A stretch of DNA of 64,000 nt from VRUE01 sp963824215 (GTDB taxonomy: Bacteria; Actinomycetota; Thermoleophilia; Solirubrobacterales; 70-9). Both the position numbers and the translations under genes were made by a program. Positions 34,191 to 42,085 of this stretch are shown piece after piece. The stretch covers positions 158,420 to 222,419 of the forward strand of contig CAWGOE010000003.1 in the NCBI GenBank assembly GCA_963824215.1. The letters run 5' to 3'. Position 1 is the first letter of the stretch. Each line of letters starts with the position of its first letter. The notes under the pieces are model-generated. The model searched no databases and was not told the origin of the DNA. It saw only the letters and a program-made list of their open reading frames with translations.

Positions 34191-35087
34191 ATGAGCGAGA
34201 CGCGGGTCAAGACCGCGACGGTCCACGGCCACTCGGTCTCTTATCTGGAGGCTGGCGAGGGGCCGGTGCTGCTGCTCGTCCACGGCATCGCCGGGACCTG
34301 CGAGCACTGGCGCGAGGTCGTCGAGCCGCTCGCCCGCCACCACACCGTGATCGCGCCAGACTTCCCCGGCCACGGTGCCTCTGAGGTCGCCGCGGGCGAC
34401 TACTCGATCGGGGCGCTTGCCAGTGGGCTGCGCGACCTACTGTTGGCGCTTGGGCACGAGCGCGCCAGCCTCGTCGGCCACTCGCTCGGAGGCGGCGTCG
34501 CGATGCAGCTCGCCTACCAGCACCCGGAGATGATCGAACGCCTGGTGCTGGTCTCCAGCGGCGGGCTGGGTCCGGAGGTGAGCCCGGTTCTGCGCGCCGC
34601 TGCGCTTCCCGGCGCCGATCTCTTCATCTCCGTCACCGCCGGCGCCGGGCAGCGCGTCGGCGCGGTCGTGGGGCGTGGCCTGGCGGCGATCGGGCTGCGG
34701 CCCAACGCTGACGTCGCCGAGGTTGCGCGCGCCTATGCCTCGCTCGAGGACCCCACACGCCGCGCTGCATTTCTCGACACGCTGCGCGCCGTGGTCGGCA
34801 CGCGTGGGCAACGCGTCGCCGCTGGCGATCGGCTCTATCTGGCCGAGTCGGTTCCGCTGCTGCTGATTTGGGGCGCGCGCGACTCGATCATCCCGGCCCG
34901 TCACGGCGAGGAAGCGCACCGGCTGATTCCCGGCAGCCAACTCGAGGTCTTCGATGACGTTGGGCACATGCCGCAGCTGGAGGCCCCGGGCCGCTTCATC
35001 GCGGTGCTCGAACGCTTCCTGCGCGAGACCGAGCCCGCTGACTTCGACCAAGCGCAGTGGCGGGCGAGAATCCGCGCTGCCGCCTGA
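34191..35087 (+). CDS. Alpha/beta hydrolase
   Basis: The 298 residues (ATG 34191) show the fold in order: LLLVHGIAGTCEHW, APDFPGHGAS, the nucleophile elbow GHSLGG (Ser ~100), the acid in LIWGARDSIIP and the catalytic His in VGHMPQLEAP. Substrate unknown; the lineage resembles lipase and C-C hydrolase members. It stands divergent from the glyoxalase gene with 31 bases between. Confidence 0.88.
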   Translation: MSETRVKTATVHGHSVSYLEAGEGPVLLLVHGIAGTCEHWREVVEPLARHHTVIAPDFPGHGASEVAAGDYSIGALASGLRDLLLALGHERASLVGHSLGGGVAMQLAYQHPEMIERLVLVSSGGLGPEVSPVLRAAALPGADLFISVTAGAGQRVGAVVGRGLAAIGLRPNADVAEVARAYASLEDPTRRAAFLDTLRAVVGTRGQRVAAGDRLYLAESVPLLLIWGARDSIIPARHGEEAHRLIPGSQLEVFDDVGHMPQLEAPGRFIAVLERFLRETEPADFDQAQWRARIRAAA

Positions 35088-35171
35088 AGCGCCCCGCCGC
35101 CATCACGCACGCGAAATTGCGCTTGCCAGAGCGGATCGAGCCGACAGAGCCAGCTCAATAGAATTTTCCGG

Positions 35172-37316
35172 ATGACGCCTCGGGAACGACGGCTGCGCCG
35201 TAGGACTCACCGTGCCAGCTGGAAGAAGAAGATCCTCATCCCGCTTGGGGCGGCTGCCATTGCCTTGGCGATCGCCGGCACGGTGGCGGCCAGCTGGGCG
35301 ATCGATGTCTACAACTCGGCGCCGCCGCTGGCCAGCCTCAAGCCCGTGCAGAAGGGCCGCTCCTCGGCGATATATGCGGCTGACGGCAGCTTGATCGGCT
35401 TCATCCGCGCCAGCAGCATCCGCCAGCCGGTTCGCTCCAGCCAGCTTCCGCAGAACCTCAAATACGCCACGGTGGCGATCGAGGATCGCAACTTCTTTGA
35501 GCACGGCGCTATTGACCCAGCCGGCATCGCCCGCGCCGCCTGGAAGAACCTGTTGGCCGGCGGCAAGCCGGTACAGGGCGCTTCGACGATCACCCAGCAG
35601 CTCGTACGCAACCTCTACATCCGCAACCCCGAACCGACGATCGAGCGAAAGCTGGTCGAAGCTCACCTCGCCTACGAGCAGGAGGAAAAACACTCGAAGA
35701 AGCGGATCCTGACCGAATACCTCAACACCGCCCCGTACGGAACGGTCGAAGGGGAGACGGCGGTTGGGGCCGAGGCGGCGGCGCAGACCTACTACGGCAA
35801 GCCGGCCAAGGAGCTCGACCTGACCGAGGCGGCGATGATCGCCGGCCTGCCGCAGGCGCCCTCCGAATACAACCCGCTGCTCGACCCGCGCGCTGCGCTG
35901 GAGCGCCGCAACCAAGTGCTGTCGGCGATGGAGGAGCAGGGCTACATCACGTCCTCCGAATACGGCAAAGCGATCAAGGAGGGCCTCGACCTGAGCCCAG
36001 GCCACAAGTACCGGGTGATCCGCGACCGCTTCCTCTTCGACCTCGTCCAGCAGGAGCTGATCGACAAATACGGCCTCAACACGGTCCGCTACGGCGGCCT
36101 CAAGGCCTACACGACGATCGATCCCGAGCTGCAGGAACGGGCGCAGGAAGCAGTCGACTACTGCGGCGTCTGTTATCCGGGAGGCGGTCCAGCGGCCGGA
36201 CTCGCCTCGGTCGATCCCGCCAACGGGGAGATCGTCGCCCTTGCCTCGACCGAAGGCTCCGAAGACGAAAGCGAATTCAACTACGCCTGGCAGGCGCACC
36301 GCCAGCCCGGCTCCTCGTTCAAGACCTTCGTCCTCGCCGAGGCGATCGAGCAGGGGATCGACCCCGACACCACCTACTACGACGGCACTTCGCCGAAGAC
36401 CCTGGACCTGCCGGGGGCCGGGCCCGCCTGGGTCGTCAACAACGCCGAGCCCAGCGGCGGCACGATGTCGCTCGCCTCGGCGACCTGGCACTCGACCAAC
36501 GTCGTCTTCGCCCAGCTGGACCTCGACGTCGGCCCTGAGAATGTGACCCAGATGGCGCGACAGATGGGGATCGAGGCGCCGTTGGAATCGGTACCGGCCG
36601 AGGCGCTCGGCGGCCTTGCGGTCGGCGTCACGCCGCTGGAAATGGCGAGCGCCTACGCGACGCTAGCCAGCGGCGGCGTCCACCACGAGCCGACCGCGCT
36701 CGCCCGGGTCGAGTTCCCTAGCGGCGAAGTCGACGAACCCGACCCCGACGCCGGCGAGCGCGTGCTCAGCGAGGGAGAGGCCTACGAAGTGACGAGGCTG
36801 CTCGAGGGCGTGATCACGCAGGGCACCGGCGCCGGCTACACCTCGATCGGTTGTCAGGCGGCGGGCAAGACCGGCACCTCGGAGGAGCTCTCCGACGCCT
36901 GGTTCGCGGGCTACACGCCGCTCTATTCGACCGCGGTCTGGGTCGGCCACCCGGCCTCGCGCGAAGCGACCGGCTACGGCGGGCCGACCGCTGGACCGAT
37001 CTGGCGCTCCTTCATGGAAGCCGCGAACAGCGAATGCGCCGAATTCGAGGTTCCGGCCGGCCTGCCTGAGCTAGAGGGCTTCGACAGCGACCAGACGACC
37101 GGCTCGGCGGGCTCTTACAGCGAAGGCGAAGAAGACTACGAAGGCGAAGAAGCGGAAACCGAAGAGCCGTCTGAGAAAGAGAAGGGCGGCGGTGATTCCG
37201 AAGCTGGGGAGGCAACGCCGGAAGCCGAACCGGCGCCTGAAGCTGCTCCGGCGCCTGCACCAGCGCCTGCAGCGCCCGGCGGCGGAGTTTCGGCCGGCGG
37301 CGTCGCCGCTGGGTGA
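35172..37316 (+). CDS. Class A penicillin-binding protein (transglycosylase/transpeptidase)
   Basis: The 714 residues carry an N-terminal TM (IPLGAAAIALAIAGTVAASW, ~20-40) and a GT51 domain (EDRNFFEHGAID with the catalytic Glu, GASTITQQLVRNLYI, RKLVEAHLAYEQEEKHSKK, ILTEYLNTAPYG). The transpeptidase domain has SxxK in QPGSSFKTF, SxN in HSTNVVF and KTGTSEE. The last ~90 residues are an acidic, then Pro/Ala-rich tail with no domain. It polymerises and cross-links peptidoglycan. Its stop overlaps the next start by 4 bases. Confidence 0.92.
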   Translation: MTPRERRLRRRTHRASWKKKILIPLGAAAIALAIAGTVAASWAIDVYNSAPPLASLKPVQKGRSSAIYAADGSLIGFIRASSIRQPVRSSQLPQNLKYATVAIEDRNFFEHGAIDPAGIARAAWKNLLAGGKPVQGASTITQQLVRNLYIRNPEPTIERKLVEAHLAYEQEEKHSKKRILTEYLNTAPYGTVEGETAVGAEAAAQTYYGKPAKELDLTEAAMIAGLPQAPSEYNPLLDPRAALERRNQVLSAMEEQGYITSSEYGKAIKEGLDLSPGHKYRVIRDRFLFDLVQQELIDKYGLNTVRYGGLKAYTTIDPELQERAQEAVDYCGVCYPGGGPAAGLASVDPANGEIVALASTEGSEDESEFNYAWQAHRQPGSSFKTFVLAEAIEQGIDPDTTYYDGTSPKTLDLPGAGPAWVVNNAEPSGGTMSLASATWHSTNVVFAQLDLDVGPENVTQMARQMGIEAPLESVPAEALGGLAVGVTPLEMASAYATLASGGVHHEPTALARVEFPSGEVDEPDPDAGERVLSEGEAYEVTRLLEGVITQGTGAGYTSIGCQAAGKTGTSEELSDAWFAGYTPLYSTAVWVGHPASREATGYGGPTAGPIWRSFMEAANSECAEFEVPAGLPELEGFDSDQTTGSAGSYSEGEEDYEGEEAETEEPSEKEKGGGDSEAGEATPEAEPAPEAAPAPAPAPAAPGGGVSAGGVAAG

Positions 37317-38095
37317 GTAGGCGCCTCCGACCGGGTCATGATGCGCCGGTGAGCGATGCCGACGAGCAGGCCCTGATTCGCCGCTTTCGCACGGCACGTC
37401 GCGACCCAGATCTCGCCGTGCTCGAGGGGTTCCATGCGCTCAAGCACGCGCTGCGCTTTGGCGGCGACGTTCTGGAGGCAGTCGCATCCGATCCGCAGCA
37501 GCTGCGTGACCTAGCTGCCGAGCTGGCGCCGGACCTCGGCGACTCGCTCGCCGAGCGCACCACCCCGGTTGGCGCTGAGGTGATCGCCGAGCTGGTGCCA
37601 CAGGCGCCGCGCACCGGCGTCGTCGCGATTGCGCGGCGGCCGCGGGTGGACCTGGCGACGGTGCTCGAAGGGCAGCGGTCCGAGCCCCTAGTCCTGCTCG
37701 AGGACCCAAGGACGATGGGGAACATGGGGGCCTGCGTGCGGGTCGCTGCCGCCGCCGATGCTGCGGGCGTCCTCACTACTGGCCCCAACGATCCCTGGCA
37801 CCCTGACGCCCTGCGCGGCGCCGCGGGCCTCCATTTCGCCCTGCCGGTGATCGGCGTCGAGGAGCTTCCCGCGAGCGACCGGCCGATCGTCGCGATCGAT
37901 CCCGGCGGCGAGGACCTACGCCCTGCCGAGCTGCCGCCGCGAGCAATCCTCGCTTTTGGCACCGAGCGCTACGGCCTCAGCGCTGACTTGCTCGCGCGAG
38001 CTGACGCGCGCCTTGGCATCCCGATGCGCGAGGGTGTCTCCAGCCTTAACCTGGCCACGGCGGTGGCGGCCATCCTTTTCGCCCAGCGGCTCTGA
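37313..38095 (+). CDS. TrmH/SpoU family RNA methyltransferase
   Basis: The 260-residue SPOUT protein has an N-terminal RNA-binding ~100 residues (LAVLEGFHALKHAL) and a knot with LLEDPRTMGNMGACVRVAAA, ILAFGTERYGLS and IPMREGVSSLNLATAVAAILF, the three SpoU motifs. It 2'-O-methylates a ribose in rRNA or tRNA. GTG 37313 overlaps the PBP stop (GTGA); GTG 37349 is an alternative start. Confidence 0.85.
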   Translation: MSRRLRPGHDAPVSDADEQALIRRFRTARRDPDLAVLEGFHALKHALRFGGDVLEAVASDPQQLRDLAAELAPDLGDSLAERTTPVGAEVIAELVPQAPRTGVVAIARRPRVDLATVLEGQRSEPLVLLEDPRTMGNMGACVRVAAAADAAGVLTTGPNDPWHPDALRGAAGLHFALPVIGVEELPASDRPIVAIDPGGEDLRPAELPPRAILAFGTERYGLSADLLARADARLGIPMREGVSSLNLATAVAAILFAQRL

Positions 38096-38099
38096 GCGA

Positions 38100-38795
38100 C
38101 TATTCGCCGCTGACCCTCAGCCCGATCTGCTGGCCCTGCTGATTTGTAGCGACGAGTGTGCTGATGCCGAGGTACTGGAGGTTTTGGTATGTGCCCTGTT
38201 TGACCGGACAGAAGCCTGGTGAGTCCTGTGCGTAGTGCAGTTCTTCGATTGTAATTTGCGCTTTGACGTCATCATCGCTCGTGCCTTCTTTGCCTGTCTG
38301 GTTGATTAGCCGGACGTGGGCCGCGTTCGATTGAGCCGCCACTGTCAGCGTGCAGAGGACAGCAAAGCCCGAGTGCATATCGATCACGACCTGTTTTCCA
38401 GTCGGGCATTCGAGGTTCACGAGGCTGAGGTATTCGTCTTTTGCTTCGAGTTCAAGCGAGTGCAAGCGGAAGTCGCAACCGTTCATTGTGACCAGGACCA
38501 CTGAAGGTTTCGGCGGTTCAGGGGGCCACGTCCATGTGCATTCTTCGTACATCGCTGCGAGTGTCAGTGCGGCTTCAGACCCAGAGAGCTGCCCTTGATG
38601 CAGGGCTTCGTTGCAGCTAAACGAGTAGCCACTGAACGAGAAAACGCTTGCGGCTTCGATGGTCCAGCCCTCGATCGTCGCCGGGTATCCGTCGGCTTCG
38701 AAGGTCGGTGCGGCTTTGGCACCGGTGGCCGCCCCCACGGACATTGCGAGTACTGCGCAAACAACGATGCCACAGGTTTTGACGGTGCGAGCCAT
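38100..38795 (-). CDS. Secreted Thermoleophilia-type protein, paralog 1
   Basis: The 231 residues have a Sec signal (IVVCAVLAMSVGAATGAKA), then FEADGYPATIEG, FSCNEALHQG, ALTLAAMYEECTWTWPP, TMNGCDFRLHSLELEA and LVNLECPTGKQVVIDM. The order of spaced Cys is typical of a lineage-specific secreted family (F-A/E-x-x-x-YPA-x-x-x-G at the start). Function unknown. The base composition is visibly less GC-rich than its neighbours, with many TTC, GAA and AAA codons. It is a tandem duplicate of the next gene upstream on the same strand. Confidence 0.75.
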   Translation of the reverse strand: MARTVKTCGIVVCAVLAMSVGAATGAKAAPTFEADGYPATIEGWTIEAASVFSFSGYSFSCNEALHQGQLSGSEAALTLAAMYEECTWTWPPEPPKPSVVLVTMNGCDFRLHSLELEAKDEYLSLVNLECPTGKQVVIDMHSGFAVLCTLTVAAQSNAAHVRLINQTGKEGTSDDDVKAQITIEELHYAQDSPGFCPVKQGTYQNLQYLGISTLVATNQQGQQIGLRVSGE

Positions 38796-38798
38796 CGC

Positions 38799-39494
38799 TT
38801 ATTCGCCAACCACTCTGAAACCGATCTGCTGCCCTTCCTGGTTTGTTGCGACCAGTGTGCTGACTCCAACGTATTGAAGGTTCTGAAATGTGCCCTGTTT
38901 GGCTGCAGGGCAAAGCAGCAGGTCCTGGGTGTAATGAAGTTTTTCGATTGTGATCTGGGCTTTCACGTCATCTTTCGTGGCTTCTTCGTGTGTTTGATCT
39001 ATTAGCCTGACGTGCGCTAGTTTCGATTGAGCTGGCAGTGTCAGCCTGCAAACGACCGAAGCTTCCGAGTACATGTCGATCACGACCTGTTTCCCGGCTG
39101 GGCATTCGAGGTCTACGAGGCTGAGGTATTCGTCTTCCGCTTCTAGTTTGAGCGAGTGCAAGCGGAAGTCGCAGCCGTTCATTGTGATCGGGACAACCGA
39201 GTGTTTGGGGGGTTCTGCGGGCGGCCATGTCCATGTGCATTCTTCGTAGGTCGCCGCGAGTGTCAACGCAGTTGCAGATCCGAACATTTGCCCTAAGTGC
39301 AGGGCTTCGTTGCAGGTGAATTTGACGCCGCCGAGCGAAAAGACGCTTTGCAATCCGACTCCAGTCCCCTCAATCGTCGCCGGGTACTGTTCGGCTTCGA
39401 AGATAGGCACGGCTTTTGCGACCGGGGCGCCCCCTGCGCTCATCGCGAGAACGACGCTGACGATGAGGCCAAGGGTCTTGAGGGCGCGAGTCAT
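38799..39494 (-). CDS. Secreted Thermoleophilia-type protein, paralog 2
   Basis: This 231-residue protein aligns over its whole length with the downstream gene (FEAEQYPATIEGTG, FTCNEALHLGQ, ATYEECTWTWPP, TMNGCDFRLHSLKLEA, LVDLECPAGKQVVIDM). It is the same length and its stop is 3 bases from the partner start, so the pair arose by tandem duplication and is likely co-transcribed. An AAGGAA ribosome site precedes the ATG at 39494. Function unknown. Confidence 0.75.
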   Translation of the reverse strand: MTRALKTLGLIVSVVLAMSAGGAPVAKAVPIFEAEQYPATIEGTGVGLQSVFSLGGVKFTCNEALHLGQMFGSATALTLAATYEECTWTWPPAEPPKHSVVPITMNGCDFRLHSLKLEAEDEYLSLVDLECPAGKQVVIDMYSEASVVCRLTLPAQSKLAHVRLIDQTHEEATKDDVKAQITIEKLHYTQDLLLCPAAKQGTFQNLQYVGVSTLVATNQEGQQIGFRVVGE

Positions 39495-39675
39495 AGGCGT
39501 TCCTTGTTCGTTACTTGCTCGATCGCAGCAGGCATAATAAAGATTTTTTGATCTAAATGTCGATCTCTTGGCCGCGGTGGCGCGCCAGGACCTGAACGCG
39601 GGGGGCGCTGCGCCCCGTTAGCGTGGGGATCGCGGCCCCGCCGCCCGCGTTCCCATTCGACCGAAAGGAATCGTC

Positions 39676-40068
39676 GTGCCGTTCGCAGACTTCAGTTTTG
39701 GCGAAGCTCTCCTGCTCGCCTTCGAGATCTTCTTCCTCGTGATCTGGATTTGGATCCTGATCACGATCATCAGCGACCTCTTTCGGGATCACGAGCTGGG
39801 GGGCTGGTCGAAGGCCGCTTGGGTCTTCTTCCTCGTCTTCATCCCGTTCCTGACGGCGCTGATCTACCTGATCGCCCGTGGTAGTGGCATGCGCGATCGG
39901 TCGATCAAAGCTCAGGCGGAGGCGAAACAACATTTCGACTCCTACGTGCGCGAACAGGCGCACGGCGGCTCGCCTGCAGATGAACTGCACAAGCTCAACG
40001 AGCTGAAGGAAAAGGGCGCGCTCTCGAGCGAGGAGTTCGACAAGGCGAAGGCCAAGTTGCTCGCCTAA
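39676..40068 (+). CDS. Membrane protein with PLDc_N and SHOCT domains
   Basis: The 130 residues (GTG 39676, AAAGGAA upstream) have two TM helices (LLLAFEIFFLVIWIWILITII and AAWVFFLVFIPFLTALIYLIA), forming the phospholipase_D-nuclease N-terminal type module. A charged helix and the short C-terminal SHOCT motif (DELHKLNELKEKGALSSEEFDKAKAKLL) follow. SHOCT tails are thought to mediate oligomerisation; the role is unknown. Confidence 0.85.
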   Translation: MPFADFSFGEALLLAFEIFFLVIWIWILITIISDLFRDHELGGWSKAAWVFFLVFIPFLTALIYLIARGSGMRDRSIKAQAEAKQHFDSYVREQAHGGSPADELHKLNELKEKGALSSEEFDKAKAKLLA

Positions 40069-40075
40069 CGCTGCA

Positions 40076-40112
40076 CCGCCGCCGTGGCAGGCTCGCTACG
40101 GCGGCGGTTTTT
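40076..40112 (+). terminator. Intrinsic terminator after the SHOCT gene
   Basis: CCGCCGCCGT (40076-40085) and ACGGCGGCGG (40098-40107) pair perfectly over 10 bp with a 12-base loop and are followed by TTTTT (40108-40112). Confidence 0.85.
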
Positions 40113-40186
40113 CCTGCAAATGCAACGTAAGTTGCAAGTTATTAGCAACTCCTAACAATCTCGCGGCGACTTCGTTAGCGTGACGC

Positions 40187-41401
40187 GTGATGCGCGCCTC
40201 TGCCGGTACCTCTCGGTGGCTGCTGATCCCGGCCGCCCTGCTTTTGCTCGTGCTCTGCCTCGCGGCTAGTGCGCCGGCCGAGACCCTGCGCGAGAAACTC
40301 GATTCCACGCAGGACAAGCTCAGCGACGTGCGCGAGGACTCGAGCGCGCTCACGGCGACGATCGCCGAACAGAACAGGGCGATCGACTCGATGCTGGGCG
40401 AAGTCTCCAGCCTGCGCCAGCAGCAGGCCGCGCTCGAGTCGGAACTGGCGGCGAAGCAGGCGGAGCTCGACAGCGCCAGCGCCGAGCTGAAGCTGGAGAA
40501 AGAGCGCCTGGCGCGGATTCGCGAGCGCCTGCAGCGAGCGCTCGAGGTGCTGCGCGACCGGCTCGTCGCGATCTACGAGACCGGCAGCCCGGACATGGTC
40601 AGCGTCGTGCTCGAATCGGAGACCTTCTCGCAGGCCAGCACCCGCGCCGAATACCTCAACCGCATCCAGGACTACGACGACTCGGTCGCCGACCGGGTCA
40701 AGGCCCTGCGCGACCAGGCCAAGGAGGCCGTCGCGCGGATGGCCGAGATTCGCAGGCAGCTGAAGAGCGCGCGCGACGCGATTGCCGTCAAGGAGCGCGA
40801 GGCGGCTGCCGCGCGGGCTGAGGCCGAGGCGCGCTTTGGCGAGCTCAAGGCGGCCCAGGCCGAGCGCCAGCAGGCGCTCGACGAGCTGGCCTCACGCGAG
40901 GAAGCGCTGAGCGACAACCTCGCCGTGATCTCCGAACAGCTAGCCAGCACGGGTGCACCGGTCCCGACCGGGACGCCCGCCCCGCTGACGCCCGGGCAGA
41001 GCGCCAACTACATCTCCGAAAGCCAGGCGAGCGTGCCGAGCGGCGCCCCGCCGGCTGTGCAGGCGGCGATCGAAGCGGCGAACTCGATCGCGACGACCCC
41101 CTACGTATGGGGCGGCGGCCACGGCTCATTCGAATCGTCGGGCTACGACTGCTCGGGCGCGGTCAGCTTCGCGCTCAACGGCGGCGGCTTCCTCTCCAGT
41201 CCACTCGATTCCACCGGCCTCTCGACCTGGGGCGAACCGGGGCCGGGTCAGTGGATCACCGTCTACGCCAACGCCGGCCACGCCTGGGTGATCATCGCCG
41301 GCCTCGCCTTCGACACCTCAGGTGGTGCCGGTCCGCGCTGGCACACCGAACCGGTCAGCTCGACCGAAGGCTTCATCGCCCGCCACCCGCCGGGTTATTA
41401 G
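40187..41401 (+). CDS. Secreted NlpC/P60-type peptidoglycan hydrolase with long coiled coil
   Basis: The 404 residues have a signal (LIPAALLLLVLCLAASAPA), a coiled coil of ~220 residues rich in E, A, R and L with a short break near YETGSPDMVSVVLESETFSQ (typical of RipA/EnvC-like regulators), a Pro/Thr linker (~255-285) and a C-terminal cysteine-peptidase domain. That domain has PYVWGGGHG, the nucleophile in GYDCSGAV (~320) and the His in GHAWVIIAG. It would cut peptide stems during division. Start at GTG 40187 or ATG 40190. Confidence 0.85.
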   Translation: MMRASAGTSRWLLIPAALLLLVLCLAASAPAETLREKLDSTQDKLSDVREDSSALTATIAEQNRAIDSMLGEVSSLRQQQAALESELAAKQAELDSASAELKLEKERLARIRERLQRALEVLRDRLVAIYETGSPDMVSVVLESETFSQASTRAEYLNRIQDYDDSVADRVKALRDQAKEAVARMAEIRRQLKSARDAIAVKEREAAAARAEAEARFGELKAAQAERQQALDELASREEALSDNLAVISEQLASTGAPVPTGTPAPLTPGQSANYISESQASVPSGAPPAVQAAIEAANSIATTPYVWGGGHGSFESSGYDCSGAVSFALNGGGFLSSPLDSTGLSTWGEPGPGQWITVYANAGHAWVIIAGLAFDTSGGAGPRWHTEPVSSTEGFIARHPPGY

Positions 41402-42015
41402 GCCAAGCTGCGCGCGAGCTCGGTGACGTAGGCGGGGCACTCGACGCCCGGCAACAGTCGCTCGTCCGCCTGTGGTGCGTTGGCCGAGATGCGGAGGGGA
41501 ACCGTCCCGGCCCAGACCGGCAGCTCGTAGTCCTCCTCGTCGTCGAGCGGGCCGCCGTTGCGGACCTTGGCCGAGGCCTCGTCGAGCGGCAGGCGCAGGA
41601 CGGTCGTCGCCTTCAGCTCCCGAGCGGTCGGCAGCCGGGCGTCGCCCCAGCGGCCGGGTATGAGTTTCTCGGTGAACGCCTCGAGCGCCTCGCATTTCTC
41701 CTCGTCGGACTCGACCGCCTCGGCCTGGCCGAAGACGACTACGGAGCGGTAGTTGACCGAATGGTGGACAGCGGAGCGGGCGAGCACGAGGCCGTCGAGC
41801 AGGGTCGCGGTAACGCAGATCTCAGCCCGCCCGGCCCGGCGTAGGGTTGGGCTCGCGGCGGAGCCGTGGAGGTAAAGGGAGTCGCCGTCACGAGCATGGA
41901 GCGTGGGAATAACCACCGGGTGTCCGGCCTCGCCGATCGTTCCGACGTGGCAGATCGGCGCCTCGTCGAGGATCGCCCCGATCTGCTCGCGCTCGTAGAC
42001 GGCGCGCTTGGGCAT
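41398..42015 (-). CDS. Pyridoxamine 5'-phosphate oxidase-family protein
   Basis: The ~205 residues form one PNPOx-like split barrel (ICHVGTIGEAGHPVVIPTLHARDGDSLYLHGS.., VNYRSVVVFGQAEAVE, KLIPGRWGDAR) with the GRW stretch of the subfamily near ~135. It may bind FMN or F420 rather than make PLP. ATG 42015 is preferred; ATG 42045 is possible. It is divergent from a MocR-type regulator, a common pairing in actinobacteria. Confidence 0.8.
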   Translation of the reverse strand: MPKRAVYEREQIGAILDEAPICHVGTIGEAGHPVVIPTLHARDGDSLYLHGSAASPTLRRAGRAEICVTATLLDGLVLARSAVHHSVNYRSVVVFGQAEAVESDEEKCEALEAFTEKLIPGRWGDARLPTARELKATTVLRLPLDEASAKVRNGGPLDDEEDYELPVWAGTVPLRISANAPQADERLLPGVECPAYVTELARSLA

Positions 42016-42038
42016 TCTCGTGATCTTCGTTTTCGGCC

Positions 42039-42085
42039 TTGGCATCTGTTACAGTACAAATATAGATTCTGAACTGACACAGTAC
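42039..42085 (+). promoter_or_regulatory. Promoter and direct-repeat operator of the MocR gene
   Basis: TTGGCA (42039-42044) and TATAGA (42061-42066) are spaced by 16 bases, putting the transcript start at about 42073-42074, the likely first codon. ACAGTAC occurs at 42051-42057 and again at 42079-42085, 28 bases apart. MocR/PdxR regulators bind direct repeats in such divergent regions, so these are probable operator half-sites for autoregulation and for the PNPOx-like gene. Confidence 0.5.

Noticed and set aside
40113..40186. c-di-AMP (ydaO-type) riboswitch upstream of the NlpC/P60 gene
   Set aside because: The gap is too short and the conserved elements are absent; only small repeats such as GCAAC-GTAA-GTTGC are seen.
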